This document shows positions 40,535 to 48,126 of a stretch of 49,877 nt of DNA, piece after piece. How positions within the stretch are numbered: position 1 is the first letter of the stretch; every line of letters begins with the position of its first letter. A program made the position numbers and the translations under genes. Source of the stretch: a virus; IMG/VR virus record IMGVR_UViG_3300048592_000335, positions 1 through 49,877 of that record; one strand, given 5' to 3'. Under the pieces are notes generated by a model. That model searched no databases. It was not told where the DNA came from and was given only the letters and a program-made list of their open reading frames with translations.

Positions 40535-41252
40535 TCAGACAACAGCAGAGCGAATCCAGGTACGCAAAGACCGCACGCAAAGCAGCGTTGCCGCCAAAAC
40601 GCAAGAGAATTTCTATGCGGGCGTTGGCGTGGTCTGCGTGGTGCTTGGCGCTGCGCTGATTGTCTACACTGTTCAGGCGTGGTCAACCACGGAGCCGGCC
40701 GCACGAATCGCCATCATTGCGTTTGCGCTTGGGATGATTTGGTTTGGTGCACTGTCTGTTCTGCGCTTTAGCCTGGATGAGGTCAAAGATCTTTATCAGT
40801 ATCTCCGGATGCAAGAAATGTTGGTAGAGAAGGAAGCGAAGTTGCAAGAGCTAAGCGCCGACAATCAGCACTTGCGCGAGGAGCTGCGCAAGGTGCGCGC
40901 CACGATCAAAACCCAGGAGTTTAACCAGGCCAGCGCCGGCGCCCGCGTGGTCAAGGCAGAGGAACCAACCGACAAGCACGCGCAGTTACTCAAAGACGTT
41001 GACGAAATCATTCACCGTTGGCAACAAGGATTGAAGTACGGCCGGGACCATTGCACGATGGGGAAGGGCCGGTGGGGGAAGGCGACAAGTTTCTTACTGC
41101 ACTGTGGCGTGATGATCGTGGAAGATGACCAACGCGGCACACGAACGTTTGCGGATGGCATGACACCGGCCAAAGCAGAAGCCAAAATCAATCGTGCACT
41201 GGGTAGGATTGAGAAGTTCAAAGACACGAATTATGTCCCCCCCCTATCGTAG
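40527..41252 (+). CDS. Two-span membrane protein with coiled coil
   Basis: 241 aa from a GTG start overlapping the previous gene. Two spans (FYAGVGVVCVVLGAALIVYT about 29-48, IAIIAFALGMIWFGALSVLR about 61-80), then a cytoplasmic coiled coil (MLVEKEAKLQELSADNQHLR) and a compact C-terminal domain (RWQQGLKYGRDHCTMGKGRW, TFADGMTPAKAEAKINRALG). The C-terminal domain resembles a small DNA-binding fold. Its role is unknown; membrane-tethered DNA binding is one possibility. Confidence 0.6.
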   Translation: MRNQTTAERIQVRKDRTQSSVAAKTQENFYAGVGVVCVVLGAALIVYTVQAWSTTEPAARIAIIAFALGMIWFGALSVLRFSLDEVKDLYQYLRMQEMLVEKEAKLQELSADNQHLREELRKVRATIKTQEFNQASAGARVVKAEEPTDKHAQLLKDVDEIIHRWQQGLKYGRDHCTMGKGRWGKATSFLLHCGVMIVEDDQRGTRTFADGMTPAKAEAKINRALGRIEKFKDTNYVPPLS

Positions 41253-41318
41253 TTTTCTCGCCTCGGACACTAAATTTACACGAGTCTCGGACCCTCGGAG
41301 CCGAGACGGGCGAGAAAA
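41253..41318 (+). promoter_or_regulatory. Nested hairpin in gene leader
   Basis: Outer stem TTTTCTCGCC/GGCGAGAAAA (41253-41262 with 41309-41318) enclosing GTCTCGG/CCGAGAC (41284-41290 with 41301-41307). It occupies the gap before the 112-aa membrane gene, whose own site is GAGAGAGGTG. Possible attenuator or protein-binding leader. Confidence 0.5.
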
Positions 41319-41356
41319 ACGAGAGTGGGGGAGGGGCCTACCGAGAGAGGTGTACT

Positions 41357-41695
41357 ATGCTACTAACATCAGCAATTTTAGGCGTTGCAATCGCCATTGT
41401 TGTGATCGGAAACATGATACGGAACGGCTTAGTCAACATCATCACCGGGCCGGCGTTGGGCGCTTACCTGGCGGTTGTGTGGGGGCAGACGATGGGCGTT
41501 GACGTGGAAACGGGGCGTATCGGCCTGGCCCTTTGCGCAGTGGCAATCACGTACTTTTTGGAGTACGCACGGAAGCAACCACAACTAGACCTGGTGGCGG
41601 TCAAAGTGCGACGCCAACGGCGCGCCGCCGCTCGACGGTCGGTAAAGAGCGAAGTCAATCGGGTAAGATTCGGAAAGTTTGAGGTAGAAGCGTGA
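41357..41695 (+). CDS. Small membrane protein with basic tail
   Basis: 112 aa with two or three spans (LLTSAILGVAIAIVVIGNMI, IITGPALGAYLAVVWGQTMG, IGLALCAVAITYFLEYA) and a strongly basic C-terminus (VKVRRQRRAAARRSVKSEVN). Good AGAGAGGTG site. The basic tail could contact DNA or lipid headgroups. Holin-like in shape but not adjacent to the endolysin. Confidence 0.58.
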   Translation: MLLTSAILGVAIAIVVIGNMIRNGLVNIITGPALGAYLAVVWGQTMGVDVETGRIGLALCAVAITYFLEYARKQPQLDLVAVKVRRQRRAAARRSVKSEVNRVRFGKFEVEA

Positions 41696-41835
41696 AACGA
41701 TGGAACACACTTAGTATGTACATGTTCATCGGCGCCACAATTTCAGCGCTCTGGATGGGCAATAATGATCGGGCAATGATTTGGGCAGTATGCGCGGCGG
41801 TGGCAGCGTTTGCGGCCTGGAAGGTGCAAGCATGA
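41692..41835 (+). CDS. 47-aa membrane protein
   Basis: GTG start in a GTGA overlap, stop in an ATGA overlap with the next gene. Two short hydrophobic segments (MYMFIGATISALWMG and MIWAVCAAVAAFAAW). Supported by perfect packing between neighbours. Confidence 0.55.
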   Translation: MKRWNTLSMYMFIGATISALWMGNNDRAMIWAVCAAVAAFAAWKVQA

Positions 41836-41981
41836 AGACAACCATATCAATCTACGTAGACCGCTCTATCATCCGTACTATAGACCAGATTGCCGACGAA
41901 ACCGGCAAGAGCCGTGGCGATGTTGTGGCGCTGCTTTTGGAGCATTACCAGGAAGAAAGGTGCAAACATGTTTGTAACTAA
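41832..41981 (+). CDS. Ribbon-helix-helix protein (49 aa)
   Basis: MKTTISIYVDRSIIRTIDQI then ADETGKSRGDVVALLLEHYQ is a textbook CopG-like ribbon-helix-helix: beta strand (TISIYVD), helix, G-x-S-R turn, helix. Probably a transcriptional regulator of this run of small genes. It overlaps the next gene by 14 bases. Confidence 0.72.
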   Translation: MKTTISIYVDRSIIRTIDQIADETGKSRGDVVALLLEHYQEERCKHVCN

Positions 41982-42240
41982 CTATGATTTAAAAGCGTTG
42001 ATGCATGATGTTGATCTTTTGTGCGATACAGCGGACAAAGAGCAATTCAAAAATGATGCTATCAACTGGGGGGATCTAGGCTGCACACGCGCTGAATTCT
42101 ATATTGATGATGAAGGGGGGCAGGGCTACCGAGTTACCATCGAAGAAGTAGCCCCTGACGCGATACAGTTTAAGATGTGGCTGTCTGCCCAACTTATCGA
42201 TTTTGGGTATTCCGATGTCGAAATTGTACTGGAATGGTGA
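41968..42240 (+). CDS. Hypothetical acidic protein (90 aa)
   Basis: AAAGGTGCAAAC precedes ATG. Acidic alpha/beta protein (LKALMHDVDLLCDTADKEQF, then AEFYIDDEGGQGYRVTIEEV). No motif; may be a partner of the adjacent ribbon-helix-helix protein, though no toxin-antitoxin signature is seen. Confidence 0.55.
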   Translation: MFVTNYDLKALMHDVDLLCDTADKEQFKNDAINWGDLGCTRAEFYIDDEGGQGYRVTIEEVAPDAIQFKMWLSAQLIDFGYSDVEIVLEW

Positions 42241-42242
42241 CC

Positions 42243-42797
42243 ATGAAATACCTAACATTACTCCTGGCGATCTTTGTTCTGTCGGGCTGTTTCCAGGCTA
42301 TGGCCGACCGTGAAGAAGCCAAGGCACGCCAAGCCGAAGCCGCACAACTGGCACAACAAATCGTCATTGAAGCCACGGCTACGGCGCAACAGCAACAGAT
42401 CGACGCACAGACAGCAGCACTCCAGGCACAAGCGCAGGCCGCCGCTGCACAAGCGGAGAGCGCCGCCGACATTGCGGCCGTCAACGCGCAGACGGACCAA
42501 CTGGAAGTACTCGCTAAAGCAGCCAAGCCTACCTACTGGCCCATCGTGGCGGTGGTTCTGGTCTTCGCTGGTCTGTTGCTGCTCTTCATGCGGTGGCACA
42601 TGGTAACGGTAAGCCATGTGGCCGTGGGTAGACCGGTAGCTGATTTGCCGATGCTCCCCGATGGCGTGACGAGTTTTGCCCAGATGCGCCGGGAAGCGGC
42701 CCGCATTGGCTGCACGATAGAGGCAAGAGGAGATTCGTTTTACCTGGTTGATAGCCAGGGGCGCGAGAAGAAAGTGAAGGCATTACTAAATGGATAA
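42243..42797 (+). CDS. Lipobox protein with long coiled coil and internal membrane span
   Basis: 184 aa from ATG 42243. Lipobox LSGC (Cys16) after a short signal (YLTLLLAIFVLSGC), a 65-residue Ala/Gln coiled coil (KARQAEAAQLAQQIVIEATA onward), a span (WPIVAVVLVFAGLLLLFMRW, about 98-117) and a C-terminal basic domain of 65 residues. The lipobox, coiled coil and span order resembles phage unispanins; in a monoderm host this would instead tether surface and membrane. Its stop overlaps the next gene. Confidence 0.6.
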   Translation: MKYLTLLLAIFVLSGCFQAMADREEAKARQAEAAQLAQQIVIEATATAQQQQIDAQTAALQAQAQAAAAQAESAADIAAVNAQTDQLEVLAKAAKPTYWPIVAVVLVFAGLLLLFMRWHMVTVSHVAVGRPVADLPMLPDGVTSFAQMRREAARIGCTIEARGDSFYLVDSQGREKKVKALLNG

Positions 42798-43518
42798 GAC
42801 ACTATATCAAACCAGCTTTGAACGGCACTGGACGGCCGTCTTGGGAATGCTGCGATACCTCATCACTCAATTCGCTGATGAATCGGTGGAAGTGGCAGCG
42901 CGAGCCGTTGCCCTTGCAGCTCCATTGCCCAATGCTATCAACATGTACAACGTGGGCATCGGGCAGTTGGGCTGGAGCGCGCCGGCGTCTTTCGCCTTCT
43001 CCCTCACGTTGGAAATCGTCGTTTTCCTTCTGGTGGAAATTGCGCTGCTGATGTGGGATGGCTACCTGCGCAACCCGAAGCGCTACACAATGCCCCTTGC
43101 TGTTTCCGTGGGGATTGTTCTGGTTTCCGTTGCCGTCGTTATGACTATCGTGTACCAACTCGAAACACACAAAATCATGGCGTTGTTACCCGTTGTTTCA
43201 CTTTGTTCATTTGTCGGTATCGGCCTGAAACGCTGGAACGAGCGCAACGAAAGCCACGTTCAAACCGCCATCGTTCCAGAGGTACAAGCCGTGAACGATG
43301 GAACGATAGACCGGCGCAAGCAGGTTGCCACCCACTACCTGAACAACCCGATGGACAGTTACCAGGCGGCGGCGGATGCCCTGGGCATTACCAGCAAAAC
43401 AACGGTGTATAACGATGTCAAATGGCTGGAACGGAACGGCGTTGTTCACGTTGAACGTAACGGCAAAACGACGAACGTAACAGTGAACGGGCAGTATGAA
43501 ACGTTCATGAATGGCTAA
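42790..43518 (+). CDS. Membrane protein with C-terminal winged-helix domain
   Basis: 242 aa with about four spans between residues 57 and 145 (SFAFSLTLEIVVFLLVEIAL, MPLAVSVGIVLVSVAVVMTI, KIMALLPVVSLCSFVGIGLK). A C-terminal winged-helix DNA-binding domain follows (SYQAAADALGITSKTTVYND, then VKWLERNGVVHVERNGKTTN). The architecture suggests a membrane-tethered transcription factor or sensor that reports on the envelope. It closes this gene run and is followed by a terminator. Confidence 0.68.
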   Translation: MDKTLYQTSFERHWTAVLGMLRYLITQFADESVEVAARAVALAAPLPNAINMYNVGIGQLGWSAPASFAFSLTLEIVVFLLVEIALLMWDGYLRNPKRYTMPLAVSVGIVLVSVAVVMTIVYQLETHKIMALLPVVSLCSFVGIGLKRWNERNESHVQTAIVPEVQAVNDGTIDRRKQVATHYLNNPMDSYQAAADALGITSKTTVYNDVKWLERNGVVHVERNGKTTNVTVNGQYETFMNG

Positions 43519-43544
43519 TACTTCGCATAACAAAAGTACACCAG

Positions 43545-43570
43545 ACCCCAGGGCAATCCTGGGGTTTTTT
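43545..43570 (+). terminator. Rho-independent terminator
   Basis: Stem ACCCCAGG/CCTGGGGT with a GCAAT loop and six T. It ends the small-gene run just upstream of the late promoter. Confidence 0.85.
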
Positions 43571-43597
43571 GTTGCCTTCGCATATCGGCATTGTTGA

Positions 43598-43626
43598 TTG
43601 CGAAAAACGGGATTTTGCGCTATACT
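43598..43626 (+). promoter_or_regulatory. Rightward promoter of lysis/fibre genes
   Basis: TTGCGA (43598-43603), a 17-base spacer and TATACT (43621-43626). TTGCGA and TTTTGCGC around it resemble the TTGCG operator half-sites, so repression in the lysogen is likely. Confidence 0.68.
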
Positions 43627-43669
43627 GTGGTCAGCGTAATTTGTGCTGATTCAACAGGAGATCCCCCCT

Positions 43670-44095
43670 ATGCGCTTTGTTCGTGCAATCGTCGCGGCCG
43701 TTATCGTGGCTGCATTCCTCACCATTCCGGCAACGGCTCAATCCACGGCTAACTATAAATTCTACTTGTGGTCCGACGGCAACGGCAACGGCGTCTTCGA
43801 TTCATTCGGGGCAGACAAATGCATCGGCGGCGGGCAAACCGTCAACGTCTTCAAGTATGGTACGGGGTTCCAGCCGTGGTTTCGTATCACCTTCAGCCGC
43901 CCCACCTTCGTGGTGACGAACAACAGCCTTTACACCAACTGCCAATTCCAGAGCAGCAACGTCTATGGCCTGGTACCCGGCGCGCAGTACTACATGAGTT
44001 GGCCAGGGCCGGCTACATGGTTCACCACGCCAACCACGGGCCTCAACTTCACGTACGGCCAGGGTCACCGTATCTACCCAACATCGGGGGAATAA
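43670..44095 (+). CDS. Small secreted protein
   Basis: 141 aa from ATG 43670 with CAGGAG upstream. The signal peptide FVRAIVAAVIVAAFLTIPAT with a likely cut after ATAQS releases a beta-rich protein (YKFYLWSDGNGNGVFDSFGA, IGGGQTVNVFKYGTGFQPWF). It is the first gene behind the promoter and is coupled to the endolysin by TAATG. Possibly helps lysis or alters the cell surface. No family recognised. Confidence 0.65.
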   Translation: MRFVRAIVAAVIVAAFLTIPATAQSTANYKFYLWSDGNGNGVFDSFGADKCIGGGQTVNVFKYGTGFQPWFRITFSRPTFVVTNNSLYTNCQFQSSNVYGLVPGAQYYMSWPGPATWFTTPTTGLNFTYGQGHRIYPTSGE

Positions 44096-45624
44096 TGCAT
44101 AAGATTGGCGTTCACTGGATCAAGACCCACGGCCGGCCGGAAGACTTACAGTATGTCCGCGATCTGCAACCACGGTCGATCAAGTTAGTTTCCACGTCGG
44201 TTCCTGATGTGCAATGGATAAGCGACACCTACCAGGCCGCACCGGATGCGCTGCTGGTTCTGCGAGACTGGGCATTGTCCGAACAAAAGAGCGACATGGT
44301 AAACGACCCGGCCGGGACAGGGCGTCGTCATGCGCAGGAATGGCGTCAACACATTGAAGAGCTGCGCAACGAAGCGGGGCGTCGGCATATCCCGTTTCCG
44401 CCTGACAATAAGCTCTGCGTGGTCGGCATTAACGAACCAGAGGTCTGGAACCACCTGCAACAGACCGCGGCCTATACGGTGGCTTTCCTAGATGAATGCG
44501 ACAAACTTGGCTTGACCGCCGGTGCGTTGAATTTGTCCGTTGGTTGGCCGGCCAACAGCGGGCCGGATACACCGCCAAACTGGGCACCATATGCCCCGAT
44601 TTTGCCCGCTATCGTACGGGGCAATCATTATTTGGTCTTACACGAATACTGGGCAGATCAGGGACCTAGCGAGCGGTGGGGCTGGTGGGGCGGGCGCTAC
44701 GCCAAATGCCCTTGGGATGTGCCGATTATCATCGGTGAGTGCGGTCTAGACATGTACGTCAAGGATGCAGGGCGAACCCCGCGCGGCTGGCAAGGCAACA
44801 TCAGCGCCGAACAGTACCACGCGCATTTGCAGCAATACCATGAAGCGGTCATGCAAGATCCACGGATTCATAGCATCCAGGTCTATACAACTGACTTTGG
44901 TCACCCGTGGGGGTCTTTCGACCTTGCGCCGCTTCAACCACATCTAGCAGCGTACGCCAACAGTGTTTCTATTGTGGTCGGTCCTGGTGTGAGTTTGCAA
45001 CGCCCTGGGTATGTCCTGGCCACAGCGGGGCTAAACATGCGGACACAGCCGAGTACCACGGCGCCGGTCAATACCACGTTGCGCTATGGGACAGAGGTAA
45101 TCATTACCGGAGCGCAGCAGGGCGAATGGTTGCCGACGCTCTATCAGGGGGTTACCGGCTGGCTCTTTGCCCAGTACGTTGGTGATACCAAGCCGCAATT
45201 CATGATTGAGCTTGATAACTTTGACCGCTCCATTGCCTTTGTGCTCCAGGAGGAAGGCGGCTATACGCCTGGGCTTGCCGGTGACCGTGGCGGGGAAACG
45301 AACTTCGGTATCAGCCGCTTGGCGTATCCAGAGTTAGACATTGCCAACCTGACCTTGCCCGAGGCGGTGGCCATCTATCGGCGCGATTACTGGACAGCCT
45401 CCAACGCTGACCGCCTAGCGTGGCCCATGTGCCTTGTGCATTTGGACACTGCAGTGAATCTTGGCGTAGGGGCGGCGCTCGATATCATGAAAGAATCCGG
45501 CGGGGACCCGCTGCGTTACCTGGCCAACCGCTTGGAGCGTTACGCGGCAATGGGCAACGTCGGAACCTTTGGCAAAGCGTGGGGCGCTCGCGTGGGGCGC
45601 TTGTTGATCGAGGTGGCGAAATAG
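44095..45624 (+). CDS. Three-domain endolysin (glycosidase, SH3b, GH108-like)
   Basis: 509 aa. Residues 1-300: a TIM-barrel glycoside hydrolase-like domain (VVGINEPEVWNHL with Asn-Glu-Pro, VPIIIGECGLDMY with the second Glu). Residues about 305-365: an SH3b wall-binding domain (TAGLNMRTQPSTTAPVNTTL then EWLPTLYQGVTGWLFAQYVG). Residues about 375-509: a GH108/ZliS-like muramidase with FVLQEEGGYTPGLAGDRGGE, TNFGIS and YWTASNADRLAWP. Two catalytic modules around a cell-wall-binding module are a sign of a peptidoglycan hydrolase for host lysis. There is no signal peptide, so a holin is needed. Confidence 0.82.
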   Translation: MHKIGVHWIKTHGRPEDLQYVRDLQPRSIKLVSTSVPDVQWISDTYQAAPDALLVLRDWALSEQKSDMVNDPAGTGRRHAQEWRQHIEELRNEAGRRHIPFPPDNKLCVVGINEPEVWNHLQQTAAYTVAFLDECDKLGLTAGALNLSVGWPANSGPDTPPNWAPYAPILPAIVRGNHYLVLHEYWADQGPSERWGWWGGRYAKCPWDVPIIIGECGLDMYVKDAGRTPRGWQGNISAEQYHAHLQQYHEAVMQDPRIHSIQVYTTDFGHPWGSFDLAPLQPHLAAYANSVSIVVGPGVSLQRPGYVLATAGLNMRTQPSTTAPVNTTLRYGTEVIITGAQQGEWLPTLYQGVTGWLFAQYVGDTKPQFMIELDNFDRSIAFVLQEEGGYTPGLAGDRGGETNFGISRLAYPELDIANLTLPEAVAIYRRDYWTASNADRLAWPMCLVHLDTAVNLGVGAALDIMKESGGDPLRYLANRLERYAAMGNVGTFGKAWGARVGRLLIEVAK

Positions 45625-45674
45625 CAGGACCAACGTACACCGTTGCAGCCGTCAAAGATACCGTAACCGTCAAA

Positions 45675-46472
45675 ATGGATAGCGTAGCACCGGGGTGGGA
45701 ACAGTGGTTCTTACTCGGTGCTGATGACCACTGGGACAACCCGCACTGTGATCGGACTATGCACAAACGCCACCTGGATCAAGCGGTGGAACGTGGGGCC
45801 GGAATTCTCAGATTTGGTGACTTTTTCTGTGCTATGCAGGGTAAGTACGATCCACGGGCCGATAAAAGCAGCCTACGCCCCGAGCATCAGGTAACCAACT
45901 ACCTGGATGCCTTGGTGGATACAGCGACGGAGTACCTAAAGCCCTACGCAGAGCACATCATTATGGTAGGGCGTGGGAACCACGAAGAGAGCATCAAGCG
46001 GCGCCAAGAGACGGATCTGATAGCGCGGCTGTGTAAAGGGCTTGGCGTCAACGCAGGCGGGTACAGTGGCTTTGTGCGGTTCATGTTCAGCCGAGCGGGG
46101 AGTGGGTATAGTAATTTTCCCTTGTATTACCACCACGGACATGGCGGCGGCGGTCCTGTGACCAAAGGCACGATCCAAACCAACCGGCGGGCAGTGTATT
46201 TGCCCGATGCTAAATTTGTGGTGGGCGGCCACATTCACGAAGAGTGGATGCTAACCATACCACGGGTGCGATTATCCGAAGCGGGCAAGGTGTACTTGGA
46301 TGAACAGATCCACATCCAGTTGCCGACGTACAAACAAGAGTTTGACCTTGCCGGTGGGTACCATGTCGAAAATGGTAGACCACCGAAACCACTGGGCGGG
46401 GTGTGGCTGCGCTTTTACTATGATGTCTCGCAACGTGGGCGCGTCGGGTTTGACTTGCTGAGGGCCAAATGA
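45675..46472 (+). CDS. Calcineurin-like metallophosphoesterase
   Basis: 265 aa from ATG 45675. Metal-binding motifs: LLGADDHWDN (GDxH-like), FGDFFCAMQ (GDxx), GRGNHEES (GNHE), YYHHGHGGG (H-x-H) and VVGGHIHEEWM (GHxH). Sequence upstream of this ATG stays open in frame and encodes a plausible first strand (TYTVAAVKDTVTVK), but the only start-like codon with a site (GAGGTGG) is ATA 45621, so the start is uncertain. It hydrolyses phosphoesters in nucleic acids or nucleotides; its placement after the endolysin is unusual. Confidence 0.78.
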   Translation: MDSVAPGWEQWFLLGADDHWDNPHCDRTMHKRHLDQAVERGAGILRFGDFFCAMQGKYDPRADKSSLRPEHQVTNYLDALVDTATEYLKPYAEHIIMVGRGNHEESIKRRQETDLIARLCKGLGVNAGGYSGFVRFMFSRAGSGYSNFPLYYHHGHGGGGPVTKGTIQTNRRAVYLPDAKFVVGGHIHEEWMLTIPRVRLSEAGKVYLDEQIHIQLPTYKQEFDLAGGYHVENGRPPKPLGGVWLRFYYDVSQRGRVGFDLLRAK

Positions 46473-46840
46473 GCAAAGACCTAATCACAAGCGACTTTGG
46501 CGACACTGGGGAAAACCTCGCCGGCGGCAAGGGCATTCAGCAGGTACATATTGATCTCGGTAGCAAGACGCCATCGGAGATTGCCGAAATCCTGCGTATG
46601 GTCCCAAGATTGAGTAATGCAGTATTCGGAGACGGCTACAATTGGGTAGGTGTGGTGGACGATCTAAGAGACTTAAAAAAAGAGGTTAAAGCGCTCGTCT
46701 CAAAGATGCAAACATTAGAAAACACTGTAGCCGTTTTGCAAGAGCAGTCAGCGCGTCGGATTGAAACCAGTCAGCAGACCCGGCTATTGCTATGGGTCAT
46801 TCTGTTGGTTCTGTTGTTTTTGGTATTCAGAACATTTTAG
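46469..46840 (+). CDS. Tail-anchored coiled-coil protein (holin-like or spanin-like)
   Basis: 123 aa, ATGA overlap with the phosphoesterase gene. Coiled coil (VDDLRDLKKEVKALVSKMQT, then LENTVAVLQEQSARRIET) followed by a C-terminal span (LLLWVILLVLLFLVF). This resembles hemolysin XhlA-like proteins that assist holins. Near the endolysin, consistent with the lysis cassette. Confidence 0.65.
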   Translation: MSKDLITSDFGDTGENLAGGKGIQQVHIDLGSKTPSEIAEILRMVPRLSNAVFGDGYNWVGVVDDLRDLKKEVKALVSKMQTLENTVAVLQEQSARRIETSQQTRLLLWVILLVLLFLVFRTF

Positions 46841-46847
46841 GGGGATT

Positions 46848-47075
46848 ATGAAACTACCTGGCATTCTCTACAGTTTTATCTTGGCAGTCGCGACGTGGGC
46901 CACTACGTACTTTGCCACGGGCAACCCTGGCGGGGATTACGTATGGGCGCCGATCTTGCTCCTGGTCATTCCGGCGGCGCTCAAGGCCCTGGAAGTCTAC
47001 GCGCCAAGCGATGAACCGATGGCGCGCAGCCTGGGCGTGAGTGACAGCAAGACGCGGCGTCTCTTCCTTGGCTAA
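46848..47075 (+). CDS. Putative holin
   Basis: 75 aa with GGGGATT before ATG. Two spans (ILYSFILAVATWATTYFATG and YVWAPILLLVIPAALKALEV) joined by a GGD turn, with a charged C-terminal tail (SDSKTRRLFLG). Size, topology and place after the endolysin fit a two-span holin that forms membrane lesions for endolysin release. Confidence 0.68.
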   Translation: MKLPGILYSFILAVATWATTYFATGNPGGDYVWAPILLLVIPAALKALEVYAPSDEPMARSLGVSDSKTRRLFLG

Positions 47076-47163
47076 CGTGTTGGAGTCGATCCCGCTGCTA
47101 ACCGTGACCGTGTTTGCGGCGGGATTCCTGATTGTCTGGCTACGGCAAAGGATGGGGCCATGA
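47068..47163 (+). CDS. 31-aa single-span peptide
   Basis: TTG start overlapping the holin-like stop, followed by an ATGA overlap with the next frame. One span (LLTVTVFAAGFLIVWL) then RQRMGP. Supported by coupling only. Confidence 0.42.
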   Translation: MANVLESIPLLTVTVFAAGFLIVWLRQRMGP

Positions 47164-47267
47164 TTATTGCCTTTATCGTGGGCGTTATCGTGGGTATTGC
47201 GGCCACGGTGGTTCTTGCCACGTTGGTGGCAACCGGTATTTTCGATGATTACAGCAACAGGCGGTAG
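47160..47267 (+). CDS. 35-aa single-span peptide
   Basis: ATG in an ATGA overlap; the peptide IIAFIVGVIVGIAATVVLAT then LVATGIFDDYSNRR is a single hydrophobic span with an acidic-basic tail. Three bases separate it from the next gene. Perhaps a pinholin-like or antiholin-like regulator, not provable from sequence. Confidence 0.45.
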   Translation: MIIAFIVGVIVGIAATVVLATLVATGIFDDYSNRR

Positions 47268-47270
47268 GCA

Positions 47271-48116
47271 ATGCCCAACGCAGTTTACGTCCCGTCTCGG
47301 GTAGGCGAGGGCCACTTTACAGACTTCCAGTCGCCCGCCGCGGGGTCTACGGACAATAGCAAGGGCTGGCTGTGGAATAGCTCAACGGGCAAATTTGAAC
47401 CGCTCGTGACCTTTAGCGCGTTCGGTATTGGGTTGGTGGCGGCGGCTGATGCACCGGCGGCGCGCACGGCGTTGGGGATGTCGGCAATCTCCACAGAAGC
47501 CAATGCTTCGCTGCTGGTCAATAATGGCACGTTATCCACAACCCCGATTACTGGCAAGTTGCCGGCCTCGGTATTCATTACCAGCGCCCGGCCGGGTATT
47601 GCGCACTTGTTAAACTCACCCACGGGCAGCGGGGCGTCCGCTGTGTTGAATGATGTCTATGTGCAGAATAACACCACCACAGAACGCATTTTTGCACACG
47701 GCATTACGGCCACCTTGAACCAGGGCGGTACACCGGCGTTAAACCGGTACTGGATGTCAATTGACACCGGGTCAACGCCTTGGAATAGCCCGATATTTGC
47801 TATCTTGAGCAGTGGCTATATCTCGATTGGCTCCACAAGCGCTACCGCTCTAATGGACTTCGCAGCGCCGACTACAGCACGCGCCCAGGTCCGCTTCCGG
47901 GTTGGCCCTGACCCCACTTCACCCGCAGATGGGGAACTGTGGTACAAAACCGCCAACCGGCTGCAATTTCGCCGGGGTAGCACTACGGAGCTGATCGCCA
48001 GTGGCACGGTGGGAACCGGCGGCGTGGCCACGGCGGGCGCATCCTATACCAGTACTGAGCAAACCATGCTACAGGCGGCGTACAATGCCTGTAGAGCATT
48101 TGGCCTATTAGCATAA
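47271..48116 (+). CDS. Tail fibre/receptor-binding protein
   Basis: 281 aa. N-terminus with PSRVGEGHFTDFQSPAAGST, then an Ala/Ser/Thr-rich shaft and beta-helix-like region (ITATLNQGGTPALNRYWMSI, IFAILSSGYISIGSTSATAL) and a C-terminal DGELWYKTANRLQFRRGSTT segment common in phage fibre and appendage proteins. Virion surface protein for host adsorption, probably trimeric. Confidence 0.65.
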   Translation: MPNAVYVPSRVGEGHFTDFQSPAAGSTDNSKGWLWNSSTGKFEPLVTFSAFGIGLVAAADAPAARTALGMSAISTEANASLLVNNGTLSTTPITGKLPASVFITSARPGIAHLLNSPTGSGASAVLNDVYVQNNTTTERIFAHGITATLNQGGTPALNRYWMSIDTGSTPWNSPIFAILSSGYISIGSTSATALMDFAAPTTARAQVRFRVGPDPTSPADGELWYKTANRLQFRRGSTTELIASGTVGTGGVATAGASYTSTEQTMLQAAYNACRAFGLLA

Positions 48117-48126
48117 AGGAAACACT

